Shown here piece after piece: positions 7,671 through 15,200 of a stretch of 25,420 nucleotides of DNA. The stretch is from Clostridiales bacterium (GTDB lineage Bacteria; Bacillota; Clostridia; Lachnospirales; Anaerotignaceae): positions 1-25,420 of the forward strand of contig JAGZLR010000030.1 of assembly GCA_018364635.1 (NCBI GenBank). Direction: 5' to 3'. Both the position numbers and the translations under genes were made by a program. Positions within the stretch are counted from its first letter, which is position 1. Every line of letters starts with the position of its first letter. Below the pieces are notes generated by a model that saw only the letters and a program-made list of their open reading frames with translations, was not told where the DNA came from and searched no databases.

Positions 7671-8207
7671 TCAATAATTTTCAGCTCTCACCATAAAATA
7701 GCTTTGAGGATGTGCACAAATTGGGCAAATCATTGGCGCAGTTTTTCCAATATGAATATGTCCGCAGTTAGAGCATTCCCAAATAGTATCTCCATCCCTT
7801 GAAAAAACAATGCCGCCCTCAATATTTTCCAACAGCTTTTTATATCGCTTTTCATGCTCTTTTTCAATCTCAGCGACGCCTTCAAACAATCGAGCGATTT
7901 CCTCAAATCCCTCTTCTCTCGCCTCTTTTGCAAAGGTTGGATACATTTCGGTCCATTCATAATTTTCGCCGTAAGCTGCGTCTTTTAAGTTTTCTGCAGT
8001 AGAGCCTATGCCGTCCTTCAGCAGTTTAAACCAAATTTTTGCATGCTCTTTCTCGTTGTTGGCTGTCATCTCAAAGAGATTCGCAATCTGAACGTACCCA
8101 TCCTTTTTTGCCTTGCTGGCGTAATAAGTATACTTATTTCTTGCCTCAGACTCCCCTGCAAAAGCCGCCTTCAAGTTTGCTTCCGTCTTACTGCCTTTTA
8201 ATTCCAT
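7671..8207 (-). CDS. rbr: Rubrerythrin
   Basis: A 178-aa non-haem di-iron peroxidase that protects anaerobes by reducing hydrogen peroxide, taking electrons through its rubredoxin domain. The four-helix ferritin-like domain has Glu19/Glu21 in AGESEARNKY, an ExxH at Glu52-His55 (EKEH) and a second ExxH at Glu115-His118 (EKEH). The C-terminal rubredoxin-like domain binds one iron with Cys145, Cys148, Cys161 and Cys164 (CxxC-12-CxxC). I chose the ATG at 8207, giving MELKGSKTEANL, because AAAGGGGC sits at proper spacing before it; a start at 8225 would place that site inside the gene. It is a single gene with promoter, operator-like palindrome and terminator. A PerR-type peroxide response would fit. 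Confidence 0.96.
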   Translation of the reverse strand: MELKGSKTEANLKAAFAGESEARNKYTYYASKAKKDGYVQIANLFEMTANNEKEHAKIWFKLLKDGIGSTAENLKDAAYGENYEWTEMYPTFAKEAREEGFEEIARLFEGVAEIEKEHEKRYKKLLENIEGGIVFSRDGDTIWECSNCGHIHIGKTAPMICPICAHPQSYFMVRAENY

Positions 8208-8243
8208 TTCCTTTGCCCCTTTCATAATAATAACTTTTCTAAA

Positions 8244-8260
8244 TTAAGAATTATTCTTAA
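8244..8260. promoter_or_regulatory. Perfect 17-bp palindrome over the rbr transcription start (PerR/Fur-like operator candidate)
   Basis: TTAAGAAT-T-ATTCTTAA is an exact 8-1-8 inverted repeat, directly downstream of the rbr -10 element. Its inner 7-1-7 matches the known PerR consensus TTATAATNATTATAA at five of seven positions per arm. A repressor here would block the rbr start. Confidence 0.55.
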
Positions 8261-8264
8261 ATAT

Positions 8265-8293
8265 ATTATGCTATAAAAAACAAAAATTGTCAA
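8265..8293 (-). promoter_or_regulatory. Promoter of rbr
   Basis: On the minus strand, -35 TTGACA (8288-8293) and -10 CATAAT (8265-8270) have a 17-base spacer. The palindrome at 8244-8260 covers the expected start site. Confidence 0.75.
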
Positions 8294-8354
8294 TGACTTT
8301 TCACAATCTCTCATTTTCTTTCGATTTCTTAGGAAAGTCTTCACTATTATTTCA

Positions 8355-8383
8355 TTGTTTTTCCCAAAAAAGAACGATATACT
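8355..8383 (+). promoter_or_regulatory. Promoter of the aldose epimerase gene
   Basis: -35 TTGTTT (8355-8360) and -10 TATACT (8378-8383) with a 17-base spacer, 45 bases before the ATG at 8429. Confidence 0.65.
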
Positions 8384-8428
8384 AAAAGTATAAAAATTCT
8401 ATTGGAATTGACAGGAGGTGTTCTTCCT

Positions 8429-9277
8429 ATGATTACCATTGAAAACCAGGTACTATCCGCTTCCATCAATGAGTATGGCGCAGAATTATCCAGTTTAAAG
8501 AAAAAAAACAATGGCAGAGAATATCTCTGGCAAGGAAATCCTGACGTCTGGAGCGGCCGCTCCCCCATTCTTTTTCCAATTGTCGGCGCACTAAAAGAAA
8601 ACAGTTATTTCTATAAAGGAAAACGCTACTTTCTGCCGCGTCATGGCTTTGCTAGAAAAAATTCTTTCACTCCCATTGAAAAGAAAGAGGAACGGGCTTC
8701 TTTTCTTTTAGAAAGCAGCAGCTTCTTAAAATCTGTCTATCCAGATGAGTTTTCTTTTATTGTGTCCTATAGCCTCAACGAAACTACACTGACTGTACAA
8801 AATATTGTCACAAATATCGGAACTGATGACATGTATTTTTCTATTGGCGCTCATCCTGGGTTTCAGTGTCCCATAGGAAGCCGCCTGGAGTTTGAGACAG
8901 AGGAGACCGTAACCTCTGAGCGCTTAAACAGCGAGGGCCTTACCTTTGGCAGAAAAGATCCCTTTCTCAATCACAGCAAAGAAGTTGTATTAACCAGAGA
9001 CATTTTTTTAGAGGATGTCCATATTTTATCTCACTTAAAATCAAGCTATTTAAAACTCCTTCTTCCTGACAACACAGAACTTATCAAATTTCATTTTGGC
9101 TCTGTGCCATATTTAGGCTTATGGTCAAAACCTGCCCATCCTTTTGTCTGTATTGAACCATGGTATGGCATTGCAGATGCCGCAGATCATGAGGGAGATT
9201 TTACAACAAAAAGAGGAATTATTTGTCTTCATCCAAAAGAAAATTTTACTTTTTCTTACGCCATAGAAATTTTATAA
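8429..9277 (+). CDS. Aldose 1-epimerase family protein (LacX-like)
   Basis: A 282-aa cytoplasmic protein of the galactose mutarotase fold, close to the usual 290 aa of the LacX-like branch. It likely interconverts alpha and beta anomers of a sugar. Visible features are SPILFPIVGALK at about 45-56, an RHGFAR segment, the active-site-type GAHPGF with its His, and PAHPFVCIEPWYG carrying the conserved Glu near the C-terminus. The ATG at 8429 follows AGGAGGT by about ten bases; an upstream TTG at 8402 lacks a ribosome site. It is a single gene on the plus strand, convergent with dgoK, and may handle sugars or sugar phosphates for nearby carbohydrate pathways. The substrate is not evident. Confidence 0.88.
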   Translation: MITIENQVLSASINEYGAELSSLKKKNNGREYLWQGNPDVWSGRSPILFPIVGALKENSYFYKGKRYFLPRHGFARKNSFTPIEKKEERASFLLESSSFLKSVYPDEFSFIVSYSLNETTLTVQNIVTNIGTDDMYFSIGAHPGFQCPIGSRLEFETEETVTSERLNSEGLTFGRKDPFLNHSKEVVLTRDIFLEDVHILSHLKSSYLKLLLPDNTELIKFHFGSVPYLGLWSKPAHPFVCIEPWYGIADAADHEGDFTTKRGIICLHPKENFTFSYAIEIL

Positions 9278-9304
9278 AAGACACAGGATAAATCCTGTGT
9301 CTTT
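9277..9304. terminator. Bidirectional terminator between the epimerase gene and dgoK
   Basis: AAAGACACAGGAT (9277-9289) is the exact reverse complement of ATCCTGTGTCTTT (9292-9304), with short A and T runs on the outside. It sits between two convergent stops and can serve both genes. Confidence 0.85.
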
Positions 9305-9312
9305 TCTCATAC

Positions 9313-10314
9313 CTATTTCATTAGTCCGCCTTTTTTGGCAATCAGACATGCGCCCAAACAAGAAAGAGGAATCTCCTTTGTCTCAGAAAAGGCGATAACT
9401 TCTCCAAAGGCGCCTTCTGCCTCTAAAATATCCACTATCGCCTGACGAAGTGGATTTTTCCCCGCCACAATCATCGTCGTAGTTTTGTCAGCATGTACAG
9501 CTTGGGAATTTTGAACCGCCCTCAGATCACTTTCTAACACCGCTCCTAACAGATAATTGGCAAGCTTTTGCGGGTCTTTCATCACAAACTGATTTAAAAT
9601 TCGACAGGAAAAACAAGCTCTGCCCAAACCATTGTTCTTTGCATTTTCATATCCTACAAGCACCATATCTTTCTCATAGTTTTCCACAAACTGTCTGTCT
9701 ACCGCATCTGCTAAAATCGTATTGTTCGTGACAGCTGCCAGAAGCTCTCCAGTAATCGAAGTAAGACAACCTGTAATTTTTTTGTTCTCATCCACAGCAA
9801 CAAATTTTGTATGGGAACCAGGAAGTACCAAAACCATCGGTTTCCCTGCCGGCATATCCTCTATGACAGCAATGGTCTCTGCTTCTTCTCCTCGCATAAT
9901 ATCCATTTTTTCATAGTTTTGGAGAGAAATCTCTTCCGCTGTATTTTTTACCCCTGGAATGAACCAAATAGGCACAGGACAAACTTCTTCCAATAAGATA
10001 GGCTTTACATGTTTCGCCAATTCCTCTATTCCTGCCGGCGCCGGAATGTGTGGCACTTCCACCAGTCCTACATTCGATGTAATCATTCCGCTTGCTATTA
10101 CTATTGTTATGGCATCATAGGTAACCCCACATTTGTCCATAACCCCTGCAATACACTCCTTGACTGCCTGTTTCAATTTCCGGTTATTTCCATCGATGGC
10201 TGTGTTTCTCACACCCGTCTCCCGTTTTTCCACTGCCTGTACTTTGCCACTTTCATCCAGCAAAACCACTCTGGTATTTGTTGTTCCTGCATCAATTGTA
10301 ATGATATACTTCAT
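9313..10314 (-). CDS. dgoK: 2-dehydro-3-deoxygalactonokinase
   Basis: A 333-aa kinase of the DgoK family, with an actin-like ATPase fold unrelated to PfkB. It phosphorylates 2-keto-3-deoxygalactonate at O6 in the DeLey-Doudoroff pathway. The N-terminus has the phosphate motif TIDAGTTNTRVVLLDESG; then come SGMITSNVGLVEVPHIPAPAG, MRGEEAETIAV, and LPGSHTKFVAVDE, all typical of DgoK. The ATG at 10314 has AGGAGGG seven bases upstream, which overlaps the dgoA stop, so translation is coupled. It is the second gene of the dgoA-dgoK operon. I see no galactonate dehydratase or transporter in the window. Confidence 0.92.
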   Translation of the reverse strand: MKYIITIDAGTTNTRVVLLDESGKVQAVEKRETGVRNTAIDGNNRKLKQAVKECIAGVMDKCGVTYDAITIVIASGMITSNVGLVEVPHIPAPAGIEELAKHVKPILLEEVCPVPIWFIPGVKNTAEEISLQNYEKMDIMRGEEAETIAVIEDMPAGKPMVLVLPGSHTKFVAVDENKKITGCLTSITGELLAAVTNNTILADAVDRQFVENYEKDMVLVGYENAKNNGLGRACFSCRILNQFVMKDPQKLANYLLGAVLESDLRAVQNSQAVHADKTTTMIVAGKNPLRQAIVDILEAEGAFGEVIAFSETKEIPLSCLGACLIAKKGGLMK

Positions 10315-10326
10315 GGTTCTTCCCTC

Positions 10327-10974
10327 CTAAATCAGCTGAGATGTATACATTCTTGATAAAGCTGTCAAACCTGCATAATCCTCTTTTTCCACCAGCTGGC
10401 GCTTTACAATATTGGACCCAATACCGACGCCTTTTAAGCCAATGGATAAAAAGTCCTTCAAATTTTTCTCATCAATTCCTCCTACAGCAATCATCGGAAT
10501 GTGCCCCATAGGCGCCATAACACTTTTAAAGTATCCTAACCCTAAATTTTCTGCCGGAAATACTTTGATGACATCAGCCCCCGCCTGGTAAGCCGCTGCA
10601 ATCTCTGATGGTGTAAATGCCCCTGGTATCATGACAAGCCCTAATTTTTTTGCCTCCTCAATCACACGGATGTCTACATTGGGAGAAAGAAGAAAAGACG
10701 CCCCTGCATTCTTTGCTGCTTTTGCCTGATCTGGTGTCATCACTGTGCCAGCGCCCACCAGCATTTTTTCTCCCAGCGCACTTTTTACCTTCAAAATTGC
10801 CTGAGCAGTTTCCTCCTCACAGTGGTCTTCCCCCTGTTGAAAAGTTATTTCCAACAGACGGATTCCTCCATCATATAAGGCCTTTGCCACTGGAACAACT
10901 TTGTCTAACGAAACATGACGCATAATTGCGATAATTCTATTCTGTTCCAGTTCTTTTAATACATCCTTTTCCAT
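10327..10974 (-). CDS. dgoA: KDPGal/KDPG aldolase
   Basis: A class I aldolase of 215 aa in the KDPG aldolase family. It carries IAIMRH at the N-terminus, Glu42 in LEITFQ, GAGTVMTPDQ at 74-83, LLSPNVD, IPGAFTPSEI, Schiff-base Lys137 in VIKVFPAE, and IAVGGID. It should split 2-keto-3-deoxy-6-phosphogalactonate into pyruvate and glyceraldehyde-3-phosphate. It lies directly upstream of dgoK on the same transcript, which is why I name it dgoA. The motifs alone do not separate KDPGal from KDPG specificity. It differs clearly from the eda copy at 641-1279 (RHVS against KINR near the N-terminus, GAFTP against GCATP), so the two are paralogs and not a recent duplication. Confidence 0.88.
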   Translation of the reverse strand: MEKDVLKELEQNRIIAIMRHVSLDKVVPVAKALYDGGIRLLEITFQQGEDHCEEETAQAILKVKSALGEKMLVGAGTVMTPDQAKAAKNAGASFLLSPNVDIRVIEEAKKLGLVMIPGAFTPSEIAAAYQAGADVIKVFPAENLGLGYFKSVMAPMGHIPMIAVGGIDEKNLKDFLSIGLKGVGIGSNIVKRQLVEKEDYAGLTALSRMYTSQLI

Positions 10975-11006
10975 CCCATCGCCTCATTTCCCTCGTTTAT
11001 TTTTTC

Positions 11007-11035
11007 ATTATGACAGACTTTTTCTGCTGAATCAA
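11007..11035 (-). promoter_or_regulatory. Promoter of dgoA-dgoK
   Basis: On the minus strand, -35 TTGATT (11030-11035) and -10 CATAAT (11007-11012) have a 17-base spacer, about 33 bases upstream of the dgoA ATG. Confidence 0.6.
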
Positions 11036-11098
11036 TCGAAAACAGCCACAAAATCCATCTTACTTTTTTATGAAATTCTTCCCCCGCCCTACGATCTA

Positions 11099-11127
11099 TT
11101 GACATTAGATTAGATCAAAATTATAAT
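11099..11127 (+). promoter_or_regulatory. Consensus promoter of the HisD-family gene
   Basis: Perfect -35 TTGACA (11099-11104), exactly 17 bases, perfect -10 TATAAT (11122-11127). The leader is only about 30 bases, so an RNA switch is unlikely; expression may be strong or controlled by a repressor. Confidence 0.85.
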
Positions 11128-11161
11128 TAAACTCAAAAAACCATAGGGATAGAACTGGGGA

Positions 11162-12433
11162 ATGAACATGTATACTTATAAAGATGCTGAAAGAAAAACT
11201 TATGAACGGGACCAAAAGACTGTTGATCTTGTGGCCCAAATTTTATCGGATGTACAAAAAAATGGCGATCAAGAACTGCTTCGCCTTGCTGAAAAATTTG
11301 ATGGTGTGTCTCTTCGTACCATTCGTGTCCACCATCAGGAAGTGGAAAAAGCTTATAGCCTTATTTCATCAGATACGTTGGAGGCCATCCAAAATGCCGC
11401 AGCCCAAATACGTTTCTTTGCACAAAAACAGCTGGAGACACTTCAGCCTCTGTTAACTGCAACGCCCATTGCCGGCGTTACCTTGGGTCATCGTCTTGTC
11501 CCTGTAGAAACAGTAGGCGCTTATGTGCCTGCGGGAAGATATCCTCTGCCATCCACAGCTCTGATGCTTTCCATCCCTGCCAAAGTGGCTGGTGTAAAAA
11601 AAGTAGTTGCCTGTTCTCCTGCGGCTCATGGCTATGATACCATTCATCCGGCAGTTCTTGTGGCAATGGATATTGCTGGTGTCGATGAAATTTATTGCAC
11701 AGGCGGGGCTCAGGCCATTGCAGCTATGGCATACGGCACAGAATCTGTACAAAAGGCTGATTTGATCTGCGGACCTGGCAATCGGTTTGTTGTGGAAGCG
11801 AAACGCCAGGTGTTAGGAAATGTAGGCATCGATAGCTTAGCTGGACCTTCTGAAGTGCTTATTATCGCTGATGGACATACAAACCCAACCTTTGCCGCCA
11901 TTGATCTTTTGGCCCAAAGTGAACATGATCCAAACGCCCGTGGAACTTTAGTCACAACCAGCAAATCTTATGCAGATGCCGTGTTAAAGCATATCCAGAC
12001 CTATGCCGATGAACTTTCTACTGGACAATTGGCAATGCAGTCTTGGCAGGATAACGGTATGATCCTAATTGCCGATACAATGGAGGAAGCCATTTCTTTT
12101 GCCAATGAGGCTGCTGCGGAACATGTGGAAGTACATACCAGAAATCCACAGGATGTAGCCCGCAGACTAGACCACTATGGGTCCTTGTTTATCGGTGAGT
12201 ATACGCCTGTTGCTTTCGGCGATTATTGTTCTGGCACCAATCATACTCTGCCAACCATGTCTTCTGCCCGTTACAGCAGCGGTCTGTGGGTAGGCACGTT
12301 TTTAAAGACAGCATTTACCCAATATATCTCCAAAGAGGGCTGCCAAAATCTTTCTCAAACTTGTATGCAGCTTGCAGGGGAAGAAGGGTTATATGCCCAT
12401 CAGAAATCCGTCATGATAAGAACACAAAAGTAA
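11162..12433 (+). CDS. HisD-family zinc dehydrogenase, probably a non-histidine paralog (HpsN-like)
   Basis: A 423-aa NAD-dependent dehydrogenase of the histidinol dehydrogenase family. All expected zinc ligands are present: Gln252 and His255 in AQSEHD, Asp354 in FGDYCSGTNH, and His413 in LYAHQ. The catalytic pair Glu320-His321 is in AAAEHVEVH. The NAD region includes GGAQAIAAMAYGTE and CGPGNRFVVEAKRQV. Several stretches look less like biosynthetic HisD and more like paralogs such as sulfopropanediol dehydrogenase HpsN: PAGRYPLPSTALM, VLGNVGIDSLAGPSE, and ARYSSGLWVGTFLKT. It is alone, with its own promoter and terminator, and no other his gene is close. Two starts are possible: ATG 11162, and ATG 11168 with better spacing from GGGG. 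The family is certain; the paralog call is moderate and rests on remembered family patterns. Confidence 0.85.
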   Translation: MNMYTYKDAERKTYERDQKTVDLVAQILSDVQKNGDQELLRLAEKFDGVSLRTIRVHHQEVEKAYSLISSDTLEAIQNAAAQIRFFAQKQLETLQPLLTATPIAGVTLGHRLVPVETVGAYVPAGRYPLPSTALMLSIPAKVAGVKKVVACSPAAHGYDTIHPAVLVAMDIAGVDEIYCTGGAQAIAAMAYGTESVQKADLICGPGNRFVVEAKRQVLGNVGIDSLAGPSEVLIIADGHTNPTFAAIDLLAQSEHDPNARGTLVTTSKSYADAVLKHIQTYADELSTGQLAMQSWQDNGMILIADTMEEAISFANEAAAEHVEVHTRNPQDVARRLDHYGSLFIGEYTPVAFGDYCSGTNHTLPTMSSARYSSGLWVGTFLKTAFTQYISKEGCQNLSQTCMQLAGEEGLYAHQKSVMIRTQK

Positions 12434-12444
12434 TAAACGCAAAC

Positions 12445-12476
12445 AAAAAAAGCAGGGGAAAAATCCCCTGCTTTTT
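12445..12476. terminator. Bidirectional terminator between the HisD-family gene and aspartokinase
   Basis: AGCAGGGGA and TCCCCTGCT form the stem around a four-A loop, with A- and T-runs outside (12445-12459 with 12464-12476). It serves both convergent genes; the aspartokinase stop is at 12483. Confidence 0.88.
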
Positions 12477-12482
12477 CTATCA

Positions 12483-13694
12483 TCAGATCATAGAAAGTCT
12501 AAACTTATCATGCACTGCGTTCATTGCCACTTCAATATCCTTTTCCGCAATCAAGACAGAAATTTTAATTTCAGATGTAGAAATCATGTTAATGTTAACG
12601 CCTGCATTATAAAGTGCTTCAAACAACATGCTTGCAACACCTGGATTGGTAGCCATACCTGCTCCTACAATAGAAAGCTTTGCAATCGTGTCATCATGGA
12701 CAATCTGCTTTGCTGTAATCATGTCTCTGCTGTCCTCCAACACTTGAAGAGCTGCATCCAGACTAGTCTTTGCTACAGTAAAAGAAATATCCTTTGTACC
12801 ATCACGGCCTACAGATTGGAGAATAATGTCTACGCTAATTCCCTTTTTGCTGAGAAGAGAGAAAATCTTAAACGCAATTCCCGGGACATCCTTTACTCCA
12901 ATAATAGAAATCCGTGATACATCTTTATCTGAAGCTACTCCACTGACAAGCATTTTTTCCACTTTGCATTCCTCCTTAACCACTGTACCTTCTGCTTTCG
13001 ACATACTGGAACGAACAACCAGTTTTATATTGTATTTTTTGGCCATCTCCACTGATCTGTTATGAAGCACCTTCGCACCTAAACTGGCAAGCTCCAGCAT
13101 TTCATCATAACTAATTTCATCCAGCTTTCTGGCATTTTTCACAATACGTGGGTCTGCCGTATAAACGCCCTCTACATCTGTATAAATCTCACATAAATCA
13201 GCATTTAACACCGCAGCCAAGGCAACTGCTGACGTATCAGACCCTCCACGGCCTAAAGTTGTCACATCCCCATATTGATTAATTCCTTGAAAACCTGTGA
13301 CAATGACAATATTTTTTCGTCCAAGCTCTACCTGAATTCTCTCTGTATTGATTCTCTTAATTCTAGCATTGCCATACGCCGCTGTTGTGTCAATGCCAAC
13401 TTGCATAGAATTTAAAGATACGGCTCTACGGCCAAGCTTATTGATGGCCATTGCCATTAACGCAACTGACTGCTGCTCTCCTGTAGAAAGCAGCATATCC
13501 AGTTCCCGCATACTGCATTTTGGGTTGATCTCGTTTGCCTTTTCTATCAATTCATCCGTCGTATCTCCCTGTGCCGAAAGAACAACGACAACGTCATTTC
13601 CAGCATCATAAGTCTCAATAATCCGTCTTGCAACATTTAATACTCGTTCCGCGTTGGCAACAGAACTGCCTCCGAATTTTTGTACAATTAACAT
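12483..13694 (-). CDS. lysC: Aspartate kinase (aspartokinase)
   Basis: A 403-aa monofunctional aspartokinase that makes aspartyl-phosphate, the first step to lysine, threonine and methionine. The kinase domain starts with KFGGSSV (Lys6-Val12), followed by TGFQG, GRGGSDTSAVALAAVL, and YTDVEGVYTADPRIV. Two C-terminal ACT domains cover about residues 260-400, with VKDVPGIAFKIFSLLSKKGI and ATNPGVASMLFEALYNAGVNI; these bind feedback amino acids. The ATG at 13694 follows AAGGAGG with good spacing; a longer in-frame reading to 13769 overlaps thrB and has no support. It follows thrB by 14 bases, which suggests co-transcription and a role in threonine supply. Homoserine dehydrogenase is not fused or adjacent. 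Symbol lysC (also ask) by family. Confidence 0.95.
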   Translation of the reverse strand: MLIVQKFGGSSVANAERVLNVARRIIETYDAGNDVVVVLSAQGDTTDELIEKANEINPKCSMRELDMLLSTGEQQSVALMAMAINKLGRRAVSLNSMQVGIDTTAAYGNARIKRINTERIQVELGRKNIVIVTGFQGINQYGDVTTLGRGGSDTSAVALAAVLNADLCEIYTDVEGVYTADPRIVKNARKLDEISYDEMLELASLGAKVLHNRSVEMAKKYNIKLVVRSSMSKAEGTVVKEECKVEKMLVSGVASDKDVSRISIIGVKDVPGIAFKIFSLLSKKGISVDIILQSVGRDGTKDISFTVAKTSLDAALQVLEDSRDMITAKQIVHDDTIAKLSIVGAGMATNPGVASMLFEALYNAGVNINMISTSEIKISVLIAEKDIEVAMNAVHDKFRLSMI

Positions 13695-13708
13695 GAACGA
13701 TTTCCTCC

Positions 13709-14614
13709 TTATTTTTCTCTTTCTACAACAGCGCCTTCTAAATCCGGCTTTAAAATCTGAAGCTTCCAATGATGTGGGAGCGTGCTTAAAAACTCGGACA
13801 TCTTTTTCTCAAAATCCGCTGCATCTTTTTCATCAAGCACTGCCATCAGCGTGGAGCCGGCACCGCTTAAATAGCTTGCTTTCGCACCAAACTTTTCGCC
13901 TGCCGCAAAGATGTCTTCCATATGAGGAATCAGCTTTGCTCTGTAAGACTGGTGCAGCCTATCATCCATCGCTATTTTTAAATTATCCAAATTACCGCTC
14001 ATCATTGAGGCCACCAATAATCCTGCTCTCGATGCGTTAAAAATTGCGTCCTTTCTTGACACCATTTGTGGCAAAACACCGCGGGACATCGCCGTAGAAA
14101 CCGGAAAATCTGGAACCATGACGCCAAAGGAAACATGCTTAGGCACTGTAATTTTCACTGTCTTTAATGTCCCCTCATCGATTACCCCTACAACCATACC
14201 GCCCAATAAAGCAGAATCAGAATTGTCCGGATGGCCTTCAATTCTAGCTGCGATCGGCGCCAGCTCTTCTTTTGTCATGTGGGTACCTGAAAGCTCATTG
14301 GCCGCCATCAGTCCTTCTACAATACAAGCAGAGCTGCTGCCCAGGCCCCGCATTGTAGGAATAAAGTCTTCCTGAATCATACGGATACCAGGCATAGGCT
14401 TTCCAATCATCTCATAAAAATTTTTCATTGTTTTATAGATTAAATTTTTCTCATCTGCTGGAATCGGGAGCTCTGGTTTTCTTTTAAACGAAATTTCCAG
14501 TCCTTTTTCCATTGGCTCAACCCATACATGATTATAAAGCTTTACAGCGATTCCTATGCTGTCAAATCCAGACCCCATATTTGCTGATGTTGCCGGTACT
14601 CTAACGTGTAACAT
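13709..14614 (-). CDS. thrB: Homoserine kinase
   Basis: A 301-aa GHMP kinase that phosphorylates homoserine for threonine synthesis. The N-terminus VRVPATSANMGSGFDSIGIAV matches ThrB; the ATP loop is MRGLGSSSACIVEG (usual PxxxGLGSSAA), followed by GHPDNSDSALLGG. The C-terminal glycine-rich motif LSGAGSTLMAVLD completes the family set. The ATG at 14614 has GGAAGGG seven bases upstream. It lies 26 bases after the ACT gene and 14 bases before aspartokinase, in one operon. Threonine synthase and homoserine dehydrogenase are elsewhere. Confidence 0.94.
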   Translation of the reverse strand: MLHVRVPATSANMGSGFDSIGIAVKLYNHVWVEPMEKGLEISFKRKPELPIPADEKNLIYKTMKNFYEMIGKPMPGIRMIQEDFIPTMRGLGSSSACIVEGLMAANELSGTHMTKEELAPIAARIEGHPDNSDSALLGGMVVGVIDEGTLKTVKITVPKHVSFGVMVPDFPVSTAMSRGVLPQMVSRKDAIFNASRAGLLVASMMSGNLDNLKIAMDDRLHQSYRAKLIPHMEDIFAAGEKFGAKASYLSGAGSTLMAVLDEKDAADFEKKMSEFLSTLPHHWKLQILKPDLEGAVVEREK

Positions 14615-14640
14615 ATTCTAGCCCTTCCATCCTCTTAAGT

Positions 14641-15084
14641 TTATTCTCTTGCAACAATATGAAAACTTTGTATCCCCTCAAGGTTTTCAATCTTCTTCAT
14701 CAATATCCCTAATTCTTCATTCATTGCGTTGGTCTCAATGGTAATTGTCACATTTGCCACGCCATTGATCGGAATTGTCTGATTGATTGTCAAAATGTTT
14801 GCCCCTGCGTCTGCAATGCTGTTTAAAACGCTGGAGAGAAGACCCTTAGCATCATCCAAATTAACAGACATGGTAACCGTCTTTCCTCTGGTATTTTCAT
14901 AGAGAGGAAAAATCGCGTCCCGATATTTATAAAAAGCACTTCTGCTAATTCCAACCTCATTGACTGCATCCTGAACGGTTCTCTTTTTTCCACTCTCCAG
15001 AATATTTTTTACATCCATGACCTTTAGGAAAATTTCAGGTAAAACGCTTTTATCAACAATATAAAAATTTTTATCCTTTTTCAT
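14641..15084 (-). CDS. UPF0735 / PheB-like HTH-ACT protein
   Basis: A 147-aa protein, the same length as Bacillus PheB of the UPF0735 family. Residues 36-56 (RTVQDAVNEVGISRSAFYKYRD) look like a helix-turn-helix, and residues 70-145 form an ACT domain (VNLDDAKGLLSSVLNSIADAGANI, then VANVTITIE), an amino-acid-binding fold. I chose the ATG at 15084 with GAAGGTGA before it; an upstream extension to 15165 overlaps the promoter. It is the first gene of the ACT-thrB-lysC operon. A role as an amino-acid-sensing regulator of this operon is inferred from the domains and position; the family's function is not firmly established. Confidence 0.88.
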   Translation of the reverse strand: MKKDKNFYIVDKSVLPEIFLKVMDVKNILESGKKRTVQDAVNEVGISRSAFYKYRDAIFPLYENTRGKTVTMSVNLDDAKGLLSSVLNSIADAGANILTINQTIPINGVANVTITIETNAMNEELGILMKKIENLEGIQSFHIVARE

Positions 15085-15136
15085 AGAATCACCTTCGAAT
15101 GTATGCGTTACAAATACATATGTTTCTGCAACAAAG

Positions 15137-15165
15137 AATATAGCACAGTAGCAATCATTTTGCAA
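15137..15165 (-). promoter_or_regulatory. Promoter of ACT-thrB-lysC operon
   Basis: On the minus strand, -35 TTGCAA (15160-15165) and -10 TATATT (15137-15142) have a 17-base spacer, leaving a leader of about 45 bases. The leader is too short for a T-box, so control is more likely by a protein. Confidence 0.65.
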
Positions 15166-15200
15166 GAGAAAAATACATTTTTTTCAATTCTTATCTTGGG

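Noticed and set aside
641..10974. Recent duplication of the aldolase gene (eda and dgoA)
   Set aside because: The two proteins share family motifs but differ widely elsewhere, and their kinases are unrelated; they are old paralogs.
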